A model generated the notes under the pieces. It was not told the origin of the DNA and did not search any database. It was given only the letters and a program-made list of their open reading frames with translations. Positions 36,751 to 45,434 of a DNA stretch of 64,000 bases are shown here, piece by piece. The translations under genes and the position numbers were made by a program. The stretch comes from Lautropia dentalis. Lineage in GTDB: Bacteria > Pseudomonadota > Gammaproteobacteria > Burkholderiales > Burkholderiaceae_E. Positions within the stretch are counted from its first letter, which is position 1, and every line of letters starts with the position of its first letter. The stretch lies in NCBI RefSeq assembly GCF_003892345.1, contig NZ_RRUE01000001.1:1989393-2053392 (forward strand). The letters run 5' to 3'.

Positions 36751-38112
36751 TCAGTCCCAGGCCTGCTCCAGCGCCTCGCCGATCCGTTCCACCGCCACCA
36801 CCTCCAGCCCGGCCAGCGGCTTGCGTGGCGCGTTGGCCTTCGGGCAGATCACCCGGGAAAAGCCCAGCTTCAGCGCCTCGCGCAGGCGTTCCTGTCCGCG
36901 GGGTGACGGCCGGACTTCGCCGGCCAGCCCCAGTTCGCCGAACACGGCCAGGCCGGGCGGTAGCGGCCGGTTCTTCAGCGACGACAGCACGGCCAGCACC
37001 ACCGCCATGTCGGCCGCCGGCTCGGTGATGCGCACACCGCCCACGGCATTCAGGAACACGTCCTGGTCGTGATAATGAATGCCCGCGTGACGGTTGAGCA
37101 CCGCCAGCAGCAGCGACAGCCGCATCGGATCCAGCCCCACGCACAGCCGCCGCGGCGCGCCGCCGGCCGACTGGTCCACCAGCGCCTGAATCTCCACCAG
37201 CAGGGGCCGGGTGCCCTCCTGCGTGACCAGCACGCAAGAGCCTGGCACCGGATCGGCATGCTGCGACAGAAAGAGTGCCGACGGGTTGGTGACCGCCTTC
37301 AGCCCGCGGTCGGTCATGCCGAACACGCCCAGCTCGTTCACTGCGCCGAAGCGGTTCTTGATGGCACGGATCAGCCGGTAGGTGGAATGGCTGTCGCCCT
37401 CGAAATAGAGCACCGTGTCCACCATGTGTTCCAAAATGCGCGGGCCGGCCAGCGCCCCTTCCTTGGTCACGTGGCCGATCATCACCACCGCCACGCCCTG
37501 CTGCTTGGCCAGCCGCGTGAGCTGGGCCGCACAGTCGCGCACCTGCGACACGCTGCCGGGCGCCGAGGTCAGGTCATCGCTCATCATCGTCTGGATCGAG
37601 TCGATCACCACCACGGCCGGTCTGACCTGCGCAATGGCCTGGGTGATATGCGCCAGCGAGATTTCGGCCAGCATCGGCAGCGTCCGGCCGTCGATCCCTA
37701 GCCGGGCCGCCCGCAGCGCCACCTGGGCCAGCGATTCCTCGCCGCTCACATACAGCACCGGCTGGTCCTGCGACATGCGGGCCAGCGCCTGCAGCAGCAG
37801 CGTGGACTTGCCGATGCCCGGATCCCCGCCGATCAGCACCACCGAGCCGGGCACCATGCCACCGCCCAGCACGCGGTCGAACTCGGCCAGCCCAGTGGGC
37901 AGCCGCGGTACCGTATCGACCGGCACGTCCGACAGCAGCGCCACCGTCGAGGTCTCGGCCAGCATGCCGGTGGTGGGCCGGCCGCCGCCTGCCGGCTTTT
38001 TCGGCACGCGGAATTCTTCCAGCGTGTTCCAGGCATGGCAGGCCGGGCACTGGCCCAGCCACTTGGCGGTGGTGTTGCCGCAGTCGCGACAGACGAACTG
38101 GGTTTTGCTCAT
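36751..38112 (-). CDS. radA: DNA repair protein RadA
   Basis: 453-residue RecA-like ATPase that promotes branch migration during recombinational repair. The N-terminal C4 zinc finger is FVCRDCGNTTAKWLGQCPAC (residues 6-25). Walker A is GGDPGIGKST (about 93-102), and the RadA-specific KNRFG motif is in IKNRFGAVNELGVFGM (about 250). The C-terminal Lon-protease-like domain follows, with no active-site Ser expected. Length is typical. It lies just after alr on the same strand, 141 bases downstream. Confidence 0.96.
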   Translation of the reverse strand: MSKTQFVCRDCGNTTAKWLGQCPACHAWNTLEEFRVPKKPAGGGRPTTGMLAETSTVALLSDVPVDTVPRLPTGLAEFDRVLGGGMVPGSVVLIGGDPGIGKSTLLLQALARMSQDQPVLYVSGEESLAQVALRAARLGIDGRTLPMLAEISLAHITQAIAQVRPAVVVIDSIQTMMSDDLTSAPGSVSQVRDCAAQLTRLAKQQGVAVVMIGHVTKEGALAGPRILEHMVDTVLYFEGDSHSTYRLIRAIKNRFGAVNELGVFGMTDRGLKAVTNPSALFLSQHADPVPGSCVLVTQEGTRPLLVEIQALVDQSAGGAPRRLCVGLDPMRLSLLLAVLNRHAGIHYHDQDVFLNAVGGVRITEPAADMAVVLAVLSSLKNRPLPPGLAVFGELGLAGEVRPSPRGQERLREALKLGFSRVICPKANAPRKPLAGLEVVAVERIGEALEQAWD

Positions 38113-38253
38113 GAATCCGTTCCGGGGCGAGCCGGGGCCTGTCCGTTCGGATCAGGCCGGGCCGGTGGTAATCGTATGCGGGTGTGATCGTACGGTCTCT
38201 GCGCTGACGGTGCGGATCCGCACGCGTGTCATGGACGCTTCAGCCTCTGCACG

Positions 38254-39390
38254 CTAGCCGGTCTGGCGCCGTACCCGGGCGGTGATGGCGCACATCAGTT
38301 CATAGCCGAGCGTGCCGGCCGATTCGGCCACCTCGTCGATGAAGACCTGCTCGCCCCACAGTTCCACCGGGGTGCCCGGCCCGGCGTGCGGCACCGGAGT
38401 CAGATCCACCGCCAGCATGTCCATCGACACCCGGCCCAGCGTGCGGCTGCGCACCCCGTCGATGGCCACCGGCGTACCGGTGGGCGCCACGCGGGGGTAG
38501 CCATCGGCATAGCCGCAGCCGACGATGCCGATGCGTATCGGGGACTCGGCCACGAAACGGCCGCCGTAGCCGGTCGCCTCACCCGGCGCCAGTGTCTGTA
38601 CCGCCAGAATCTCGCCCTGCAGGCGCATGGCGGGCTGCAACCCCAGTTCCGGCGCCCGCCGTCCGGCAAAGGGACTGGCACCGTAGAGGGCAATACCCGG
38701 ACGCGCCCAGTGTTGCAGCGACGCCGGTAGCGTGTAGAGTGCGGCCGAATTGGCCGAACAGTGCGCCAGTTCGCTGCCCGCCGGCAGGCGGGCGGAGACG
38801 GCCGCCACGGCCTCATCGAACACCGCCAGCGGCGTGTCGGCACCGCCCGGGCTGTCGGCGTTGGCAAAGTGCGTCATGCAGCCGGCGAGCTGCACGTTCG
38901 GTGTGGCCAGCAGTGCATCCAGAAAGGCCGGCAGCGCCGCCGGTGTCACGCCCAGCCGGTTCAGCCCCGTGTTGATCTTCAGATACACCTGCACCGGCTG
39001 ACCGGCCGCTGCAATCCACTGCAGGTGCCGGGGCTGCGAAATGGCCAGCGTCAGCTGCTGCTGTGCGGCCTGTCGCACGTCGCCCGCATCGAAGGGGCCT
39101 TCGAGCATCAGCACCGGCCGTGTCCAGCCCCGCTCGCGCAGCAGGCGGGCCCCCTCGAATTCGAGCAGTGCCATGCCATCGGCTGCCGCAAAGCCCTGCA
39201 GGGCGTTGAGCAACCCGTGCCCGTAGGCGTCGGCCTTGACCACGGCCCAGAGCCGGGTGTCCTGGCGGGACTGGACCTGGAGGGCGCCGCCCGGAGTGGG
39301 CTGGTGGGCTTCGGCGATCAGTGTTCGCATCCGTGCCAGGTTGTGGACCATGGCGCCGGTCAGGGTGGTGGCGGTGAGGTTTCGCGGCAT
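38254..39390 (-). CDS. alr: Alanine racemase
   Basis: 378-residue PLP enzyme making D-alanine for peptidoglycan. The PLP Lys is K52 in WAVVKADAYGHG. The catalytic Tyr is in GEATGYGGRFVAE (about 270), with the C-terminal GCGYADGYPR and GRVSMDMLAVDL segments also present. ATG 39390 was chosen because MPRNLTATTLTGAMVHNLARMR is the normal beginning; a longer frame to 39462 has no family match. Upstream lies a 304-bp gap with two CRISPR-like repeats, shared with the divergent lplT. Confidence 0.95.
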   Translation of the reverse strand: MPRNLTATTLTGAMVHNLARMRTLIAEAHQPTPGGALQVQSRQDTRLWAVVKADAYGHGLLNALQGFAAADGMALLEFEGARLLRERGWTRPVLMLEGPFDAGDVRQAAQQQLTLAISQPRHLQWIAAAGQPVQVYLKINTGLNRLGVTPAALPAFLDALLATPNVQLAGCMTHFANADSPGGADTPLAVFDEAVAAVSARLPAGSELAHCSANSAALYTLPASLQHWARPGIALYGASPFAGRRAPELGLQPAMRLQGEILAVQTLAPGEATGYGGRFVAESPIRIGIVGCGYADGYPRVAPTGTPVAIDGVRSRTLGRVSMDMLAVDLTPVPHAGPGTPVELWGEQVFIDEVAESAGTLGYELMCAITARVRRQTG

Positions 39391-39694
39391 GGCGTGATGA
39401 TAACGGCACGTCCGGCCGGGGGCCGCAGTGGTGTCCGTCCGGTGCCACGGCCGGGGAACCACGCTGCCGCGAATTGTTACCCGCGTACACGGGGCGGCGG
39501 CGCAGCGGCCATTTTCCGAATTTCCAGCGCTGGATTGTTACCCGCGTACACGGGACGGCGGCACGCAGCCGGGTGGGTACGGTTATCATCGCGGGCGAGG
39601 CATGCCCGTGGCGTGCCGGAAACCCACATGGGCCGCCGCAGACGTGTCGCACGACCCGTCGCACGGCCCCCAAGACTGGAAGGGATCCGCCTGG
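39391..39694. other. Divergent gap alr-lplT
   Basis: 304 bases between divergent genes with no coding frame of its own. It must hold promoters for both, and contains the two-repeat CRISPR-like element at 39473-39562. Confidence 0.55.
39473..39562. CRISPR. Two-repeat CRISPR-like mini-array (type I-E-like repeat)
   Basis: A 29-base repeat occurs at 39473-39501 and 39534-39562, differing at one base and separated by exactly 32 bases. It begins ATTGTTACCCGCGTACACGG and ends CGGCGGC. The 29+32 geometry is that of type I-E arrays. The inner GTT-n-CCCGCG...CGGG with a partly palindromic centre resembles I-E repeats, and the reverse frame reads PVYAGNN, a familiar false translation of such repeats. 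No cas genes, leader or third repeat are visible, so this is at best an orphan or relic. Confidence 0.5.
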
Positions 39695-40981
39695 ATGAAA
39701 CCCGGCTTCTACACCATCATGGCCGCGCAGTTCCTGTCGTCACTGGCCGACAACGCGCTGCTGATCGCTGCCATTGCCCTGCTCAACGAGGCCCATTCGG
39801 CCGACTGGCTGATTCCCTTCCTGAAGCTGGTCTTCGTGGTGTCGTACGTGCTGCTGGCGCCCTTCGTGGGCGCCTTTGCCGATGCCATTCCGAAGGGCCG
39901 GGTGATGTTTCTCACCAACGCCATCAAGCTGCTGGGCTGCATCCTGCTGCTGGGCATGCTGCCGCCGCTGGCCGCCTATGCACTGGTGGGTTTCGGCGCA
40001 GCGGCCTATTCGCCGGCCAAGTACGGCATTCTCACCGAACTGCTGCCCCCCGAGAAGCTGGTGGCCGCCAATGGCTGGATCGAGGGCACCACGGTGGCCT
40101 CCATCATCCTCGGCACGGTGCTGGGCGGCGTGCTGATCTCGCCCCATGTGGCGCCCTGGCTGCTGTCCTTCGACCTGCCCGTGCTGGATACCCACATCGA
40201 CACGCCGGCCGAGGCCGCGGTGATGGTGATCATCGGCATCTATGGTGCGGCGGCACTGATCAACCTGCGCATTCCCGATACCGGCGCCCGCTATCCGGAA
40301 CGCGCCAGGCATCCGCTGTCGCTGCTGCAGTCGTTCTGGCGCTGCAACCTCACGCTGTGGCGTGATCCACTGGGCCAGATCGCACTGGCCGTCACCACCC
40401 TCTTCTGGGGCGCTGGTGCCTCGCTGCAGTTCCTGGTGCTGAAGTGGGCCGAGCACCAGCTCGACATGCGGCTCGACCAGGCCACCCGCCTGCAGGGCAT
40501 CGTCGCCCTCGGCGTGGCACTGGGCGCGGTGCTGGCCGCCTCGTGGGTGCCGCTCAAACGCTCGCTGCGGGTGCTGCCGCTGGGGGCGGCCATGGGTGTT
40601 GCCGTGGCCGCCATGAGCCTCGTGCACAACGAGATCCTCGCCATGATCGTGCTGCTGGTCATCGGCCTGCTGTCGGGCTTCTTCGTGGTGCCGATGAACG
40701 CCCTGCTCCAGCACCGCGGCTACGTGGTGATGAGCGCCGGCCATTCCATCGCCGTGCAGAACTTCAACGAGAACCTCAACATCCTCGTGATGCTGCTGTT
40801 CTACGCGCTGATGCTCTGGCTGAACCTGCCCATCAACCTGGTGACCGTGCTGTTCGGCCTCACCGTGTCGGCCATCATGGTGCTGGTGATGATCTGGCAC
40901 CGCCGCAACCAGCGCATCAACGACACCGAGCACCTGATCGGCGAAGACCCGCACCACGGCAACGTGCCCGGGGCGCACTGA
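39695..40981 (+). CDS. lplT: Lysophospholipid transporter LplT
   Basis: 428-residue MFS protein that flips lysophospholipids across the inner membrane for re-acylation. Twelve helices are predicted. FYTIMAAQFLSSLADNALLIAAIALL at the start and FVGAFADAIPKGRVMFLTNAIKLLG (loop 2-3) are diagnostic, as is GAAAYSPAKYGILTELLPPEKLVAANGWIEGTT (described by its ends GAAAYSP and GWIEGTT). ATG 39695 has AAGGGA upstream. The usual partner acyltransferase (Aas) is not adjacent here. Confidence 0.94.
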   Translation: MKPGFYTIMAAQFLSSLADNALLIAAIALLNEAHSADWLIPFLKLVFVVSYVLLAPFVGAFADAIPKGRVMFLTNAIKLLGCILLLGMLPPLAAYALVGFGAAAYSPAKYGILTELLPPEKLVAANGWIEGTTVASIILGTVLGGVLISPHVAPWLLSFDLPVLDTHIDTPAEAAVMVIIGIYGAAALINLRIPDTGARYPERARHPLSLLQSFWRCNLTLWRDPLGQIALAVTTLFWGAGASLQFLVLKWAEHQLDMRLDQATRLQGIVALGVALGAVLAASWVPLKRSLRVLPLGAAMGVAVAAMSLVHNEILAMIVLLVIGLLSGFFVVPMNALLQHRGYVVMSAGHSIAVQNFNENLNILVMLLFYALMLWLNLPINLVTVLFGLTVSAIMVLVMIWHRRNQRINDTEHLIGEDPHHGNVPGAH

Positions 40982-41086
40982 ATACCCGGTCAGGCGCAAG
41001 CCCGCAGCCGGCATTGCCAGGCGTTGCCGCACACGCAGTGGCATGACCTGCCTGATAACCCGCCTGATATCGGGCACCCGACCGTA

Positions 41087-42520
41087 TCAGGACGGACGCC
41101 GGGGTGAGCCAGCGCGGCCACCGGTCGTGCGCCTGCCGGCCGGTTCGGGAATGGTCACCGGCTCACCGGCCGCTTCGGTGACGGTGGCCAGCGCCAGACA
41201 GAGGTCTTCCCATGCCTTCAGCTTGTCCTGCTGGTTGCGCAGCAGATAGGCCGGGTGGTAGGTGACCACCACCGGCACCTGCCGGTCATCCAGCGTGATG
41301 TGGTGCAGCTTGTTGCGCAGCCGGCCGATCTGCAGGTCCGACTGCAGCACGCTCTGTGCGGCAAAACGCCCCAGCAGCAGGATGCAGTCCGGCTTCACCA
41401 GCCGGATCTGCTCGTGCAGGAACGGCTCGCAGGCAGCCACCTCGTCCCGTTCCGGATTGCGGTTGCCCGGCGGCCGGCACTTCAGGACGTTGGCAATGAA
41501 CACCTCGGCATCCGGATCGATGCCGGCTGCGTCCAGCATCGCATCGAGCAGCCTGCCGGCCTGGCCGACGAATGCCTCCCCGCGCCGGTCCTCCTCCGCC
41601 CCGGGGGCCTCGCCGATCAGCAGCCAGCGCGCCTGCTGCGGCGTGCCCCGGCCGAACACCGTATGCGTGCGTGTCTGCGACAGCCGGCAGCGCCGGCAGT
41701 CGGCCACGTCCTCGCGCAGCTGGATCCAGCGCTCGGCTTCGGTCAGCGGCCGGGGGACATCGGCGTCCGCCATCCCTGCAGGCGCGGCGGCCGATGCATC
41801 GCCGCTCCCGCGGGAACCTGCGACCGGTGATGTCCGGGGTGTCTGTCTGCCGGTGGCCGCCGGAGGCGCGTCGTCCCAGACCGGTATCTGTACGAGGAGG
41901 CCGCTGTCGTCCTGCCAGGGTTCGGTATCCCAGCTGGCCAGCGCCTGGTCTTCGTCCCAGGCGGGATGGCCAGTATCAGGTTCCCCGACAGCGTTGCCGT
42001 GCGCTTCCCGGGATGATGAACCGGACATGGAGCCGGATACCGGCGTCTGCTGCCGATGGGTGACATCATGGGGCGTGTTCGAAGATCCGGACAGGGGACC
42101 GGATACCGGTGCGGATGCAGGTGCAGTCTGTTCGGGAACTGCCCCTTTCGCAGGCCCGGCGCCTTGGTGGTCCTGCCCGCCTGCCTGAGCCTGCCGTTGG
42201 TGGGCACCTGTTCCCGCCTGCGAGACATTCCCGGTGCCGGTCTGCGCGTCTGCCGGCACGTCATCCGCCATGCCATCGGGTGCCCCTAAAGCATCAGGCA
42301 ATCCATCAGGTATTCCGTCAGGTGCCGGCGTCCCCTGAAGCGCTGCGGGATCCACCGCCATCCGTTCGCCCGCCCCGGGCAGGGCACCCGCGCGCGGCTG
42401 CCACAGCGGCCCCAGCCCGAGCGCTGCCCAGGCATGGCGCCGCCGGGCGGTCAGCACGGGGTCGGCCGCCCTGTGTTCGGCCGGGGGCGAGGGAATCGCG
42501 GCAGGCTGTTCTTCGGTCAT
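41087..42520 (-). CDS. Uracil-DNA glycosylase family 4 (Fe-S) with long N-terminal extension
   Basis: 477-residue protein. The catalytic part is the last 220 residues: [11 protein letters not shown] (first Fe-S Cys pair), [19 protein letters not shown] (motif I), [13 protein letters not shown] (third Cys), a further Cys in VAACEPFL, and TYHPAYLLR (motif II with the His). Family 4 enzymes excise uracil from DNA. The first 255 residues are Pro/Gly/Ser/Thr/Asp-rich without a recognised domain; some family members carry such extensions, but this is long. ATG 42520 overlaps the rimI stop (ATGA), the last of three coupled genes tsaB-rimI-udg, an order common in Burkholderiales. Confidence 0.9.
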   Translation of the reverse strand: MTEEQPAAIPSPPAEHRAADPVLTARRRHAWAALGLGPLWQPRAGALPGAGERMAVDPAALQGTPAPDGIPDGLPDALGAPDGMADDVPADAQTGTGNVSQAGTGAHQRQAQAGGQDHQGAGPAKGAVPEQTAPASAPVSGPLSGSSNTPHDVTHRQQTPVSGSMSGSSSREAHGNAVGEPDTGHPAWDEDQALASWDTEPWQDDSGLLVQIPVWDDAPPAATGRQTPRTSPVAGSRGSGDASAAAPAGMADADVPRPLTEAERWIQLREDVADCRRCRLSQTRTHTVFGRGTPQQARWLLIGEAPGAEEDRRGEAFVGQAGRLLDAMLDAAGIDPDAEVFIANVLKCRPPGNRNPERDEVAACEPFLHEQIRLVKPDCILLLGRFAAQSVLQSDLQIGRLRNKLHHITLDDRQVPVVVTYHPAYLLRNQQDKLKAWEDLCLALATVTEAAGEPVTIPEPAGRRTTGGRAGSPRRPS

Positions 42521-43062
42521 CGGCTGTCCTGTTCTGAGTCGCCGGGTACGAGATCGCAGCGTATCACCCAGGCGTCGTCGGTACGGCCATCGGCGTGGCG
42601 GTAGTAGGCCCTGCGCTGGCCAACCGTCCGGAAACCCCGGCTGCGGTAGAGCCTCAGAGCCGGCGCATTGGCGCTGGCCACCTCGAGAAACAGGCAGCGC
42701 CCGCCCTGCCCGCGAATGTGTGCCAGCAGGATATCCAGTGCTTCGCCCCCCAGCCCCTGCCCCTGATGACTGCGGGCCATGGCAAAGGTAAGCAGTTCCC
42801 ATTCGTCCAGAACCCCCACCAGCACCGCGTAGCCGACCGGCGCCGTCGGATCCGCTCCGGTGAAGATCCAGGCCAGATAGCCGGCATCCAGCGCACCGGC
42901 AAACTGGCCGCTGCGCCACGGGAAGGGTTGCACGTCCTGTTCGATGGCGTCCACTGCCGGCAGGTCGGCCGCCGTCATGGCCCGTACACGCAGTCGCCCG
43001 GCGGCCGTCTGCCCGGATGGTGATCGGGCAGCTACCTGCGATACGTCCGCTGCTGCCTTCAC
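42517..43062 (-). CDS. rimI: Ribosomal protein S18-alanine N-acetyltransferase RimI
   Basis: 181-residue GNAT acetyltransferase that acetylates the N-terminal Ala of ribosomal protein S18. The core begins VRAMTAADLPAVDAIEQDVQPFPWRSGQF. The acetyl-CoA site is RSHQGQGLGGEALDILLAHI, and SANAPALRLYRSRGFRTVGQRRAYY carries the terminal Tyr and RimI pattern. I chose a GTG at 43062 that overlaps the tsaB stop (GTGA). A later ATG (MTAADL) about 30 codons in would give a 150-residue standard form, and a GTG at 43089 a longer one. Its stop overlaps the next gene's ATG. Confidence 0.88.
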   Translation of the reverse strand: MKAAADVSQVAARSPSGQTAAGRLRVRAMTAADLPAVDAIEQDVQPFPWRSGQFAGALDAGYLAWIFTGADPTAPVGYAVLVGVLDEWELLTFAMARSHQGQGLGGEALDILLAHIRGQGGRCLFLEVASANAPALRLYRSRGFRTVGQRRAYYRHADGRTDDAWVIRCDLVPGDSEQDSR

Positions 43063-44036
43063 CCGGCGTGCTCCCCGGGCTGGTGGCACGCACCGCCATG
43101 GTCACCTGCCTGGGCTGTCTGGGACGCTTCGGCATGCCGTGGGGGGATAGCGGCCGGGTGTGCTTCCGGGTCGCGAACAGGTGGTGATATCGGGGCTGCC
43201 TGCCGCACTCCGGCCTGCCGTGCCGCCTCGCGGGCGGCTGCCAGCTGGCGCTGGCCTTCACGGTCGAGGGCCACCTGGTCACGCACGTACAGCGGACAAA
43301 GGGTGCTGGCCGGCTGCAGGGCTGGCGCCCCCCGGGCACCGGCCACGGCCAGCACGGCCTGGGCCGAGGGCCGGCGGGCGGCCGCCAGGCCGGCGTCCTG
43401 CCCGGTTTTCATGGCCCATTCCCGCAGGGCGGCAAAATCCGGCCCGAACCCGCTGCCGGCCAGATGCACGGCCTGGATCTTCCCGGCGGCCTGCAGGGTA
43501 TCGGCCAGCGCGGCAAAGGCGCTGGCGGCCTGTTCGGCTGCGCCCACGGCGGGCGCCAGAACCTCCTCCGGCCAATGCCCCGGGCGACACAGGAAGGCGG
43601 CGTAATAGCATTCGTGCATCCGGGCATCCAGCGCGGCGCACAGCAGCCAGGGGGTGGATGCCTCGTCCAGCGGAAAACGCCACTCCGGCACGGTGGCCGC
43701 CAGAGCAGGCAAGGCCCCGATGGCGCCGACCGGTCGCTGCCGGGGTAGCGCCAGCCCCTGCACGAGGCCCACGGCGATGCGCAGCGAGGTGAAGGCGCCG
43801 GGGCCGGTGTTGACCAGAAAGCGCTGGACGGCCGACAGCGGCTGGCCTGCCTGCGCCAGCGCCTGCCTGACCAGCGTCAGGGCATCGCGCGAGGCCTGCG
43901 CACCACCCTGCACGCCCAGCCGTTCGCGGGCGCCCAGCGCGATTTCCGGGATGGCCGCTCCGGACAGGTCTTCACCTGCCAGCGCTACCGTGCAATCGTC
44001 CCATTCAATGGACAGGGCCAGACTCAGAGAATTCAT
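43059..44036 (-). CDS. tsaB: TsaB, tRNA t6A threonylcarbamoyl transfer complex protein
   Basis: 325-residue ASKHA-fold partner of TsaD and TsaE in making N6-threonylcarbamoyladenosine at A37 of ANN-decoding tRNAs. Family marks are SLALSIEWDDCTVAL at the start, VNTGPGAFTSLRIAVGLVQGLA (about 87-108) and LLCAALDARMHECYYAAF. The last 60 residues, after LYVRDQVA, are an extra Ala/Pro/His-rich tail that runs to the rimI overlap. TsaB normally ends near 230-270 residues. First gene of a three-gene coupled set. Confidence 0.9.
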   Translation of the reverse strand: MNSLSLALSIEWDDCTVALAGEDLSGAAIPEIALGARERLGVQGGAQASRDALTLVRQALAQAGQPLSAVQRFLVNTGPGAFTSLRIAVGLVQGLALPRQRPVGAIGALPALAATVPEWRFPLDEASTPWLLCAALDARMHECYYAAFLCRPGHWPEEVLAPAVGAAEQAASAFAALADTLQAAGKIQAVHLAGSGFGPDFAALREWAMKTGQDAGLAAARRPSAQAVLAVAGARGAPALQPASTLCPLYVRDQVALDREGQRQLAAAREAARQAGVRQAAPISPPVRDPEAHPAAIPPRHAEASQTAQAGDHGGACHQPGEHAG

Positions 44037-44610
44037 CCCGCGATTCTACCGGCTGGCGCAGCCTGCGCGGTGTCCGGGCCTGCCCCGGCTGCCCTGTTCG
44101 TATCCCGGACAACCAGGGGTTTCCGACTGTGGCCACCAAACGGGCCGCGGGTTCCGGATGCTTACATTTTCGGGCAGAATAGCCCTATCTGGCGCGATTT
44201 CGTGCCGATCTGCCATTCGGTGGCGATGGTAGCTGTTACGCCTCGAGGAGGCCCCGGCGACAGGCATTCCGACGGTTGGGGCAAACAACGCAACATGTCG
44301 CCATGCGCGACAAGGCGTCGCGTCTTTGTGCTTTTTGAAACAGATACAGGGACTTCCCCGCGTTCCCCCCACAGGGAATCCCCTGTCACCCGACCGGAAT
44401 GTGGTGATGTCACGAACATCTGCACCTGTTTCAGGTTATCGTTGAGCCTCACGGGTTTAACGGGATCTGACGGTGTTTTAGAATCGACAAAATCAGAGTT
44501 TTTACAGACCTTGTAACTACGGGTAAAAGATTGCCGAAGAGACAAGGATCTTCACAACCAGATGCCTCTAAACTGGTCAGCGGGTAAAGGAAACCCGATA
44601 TCATCGAAAA
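44037..44610. other. 574-bp divergent gap tsaB-ompR
   Basis: AT-richer than the surrounding genes and without a credible gene. It must carry promoters for tsaB (left) and ompR (right). A plausible ompR promoter is at 44456-44484; no other structure was recognised. Confidence 0.5.
44456..44484 (+). promoter_or_regulatory. Possible sigma-70 promoter of ompR
   Basis: TTTAAC, 17 bases, TAGAAT. The -10 matches five of six consensus bases, the -35 only three or four. It is 127 bases before the ompR start. Confidence 0.35.
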
Positions 44611-45324
44611 ATGAACACCAGCGTCAGGAAACTTGTTGTCGTTGATGACGACGCCAAACTGCGGGATCTGCTCAACCGTTATCTGACGGAGCAGCAGTTC
44701 GAGGTCACCCTTGCTGCCGACTCGGCCTCGCTGAACCGGCTGATGCAGCGCGAAAGCTTTGACCTGATCATCCTCGACCAGATGCTTCCCGGCGAGGACG
44801 GACTCTCGATCATCCGCCGGCTGCGCGCCGCCAACGACCGGACCCCCATCATCATGCTCACCGCCAAGGGTGACGATGTCGACCGCATCATCGGTCTCGA
44901 GATGGGGGCGGACGACTACATGCAGAAGCCCTTCAACCCCAGGGAACTGGTGGCCAGGGTGCATGCGGTGCTTCGGCGCCAGATCACCAACGACAGCCCG
45001 GGCGGCGCCATGCACGACATCGGCGCCGTGTCCTTCGGCCCCTTCGTCTTCGATCTCGGCACCCGCACCCTCTCGCAGGATGGCAAGCGCCTCAACCTCA
45101 CCACCGGCGAGTTCTCGGTGCTCAAGGTGCTGGTGCGGCATCCGCGCATCCCGCTGTCGCGCGAAAAGCTCATGCTGCTGGCCCGTGGCCGCGAGTATGG
45201 TGCCTTCGACCGCAGCCTGGATGTCCAGATCTCCCGCCTGCGCAAGCTCATCGAGCCCGACCCCCAGAACCCGCGCTTCATCCAGACGGTCTGGGGTGTG
45301 GGTTACGTGTTCGTGCCCGCCTGA
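44611..45324 (+). CDS. ompR: Response regulator OmpR
   Basis: 237-residue two-component regulator. The receiver domain has acidic DDD at 12-14, phospho-acceptor D56 in LIILDQMLPGEDG, and the switch Lys in DYMQKPF. The C-terminal winged helix reads LNLTTGEFSVLKVLVRHPRIPLSREKLM, then RSLDVQISRLRKLIEPDPQNPRFIQTVWGVGYVF (ends RSLDVQ and GVGYVF), which is OmpR-like rather than PhoB-like. It regulates porin and envelope genes in relatives. envZ follows 110 bases downstream. Confidence 0.94.
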   Translation: MNTSVRKLVVVDDDAKLRDLLNRYLTEQQFEVTLAADSASLNRLMQRESFDLIILDQMLPGEDGLSIIRRLRAANDRTPIIMLTAKGDDVDRIIGLEMGADDYMQKPFNPRELVARVHAVLRRQITNDSPGGAMHDIGAVSFGPFVFDLGTRTLSQDGKRLNLTTGEFSVLKVLVRHPRIPLSREKLMLLARGREYGAFDRSLDVQISRLRKLIEPDPQNPRFIQTVWGVGYVFVPA

Positions 45325-45434
45325 GCCCGTCTGGCTCTCGCCTGCGGGGGCCATGCCGGCAGCGCCTGTCTTCGGGGTCCGCATCGCACGCCTGAAGCGG
45401 CCCCTTTCCCTTCACCGTCTGCAAGGATCGTCGC

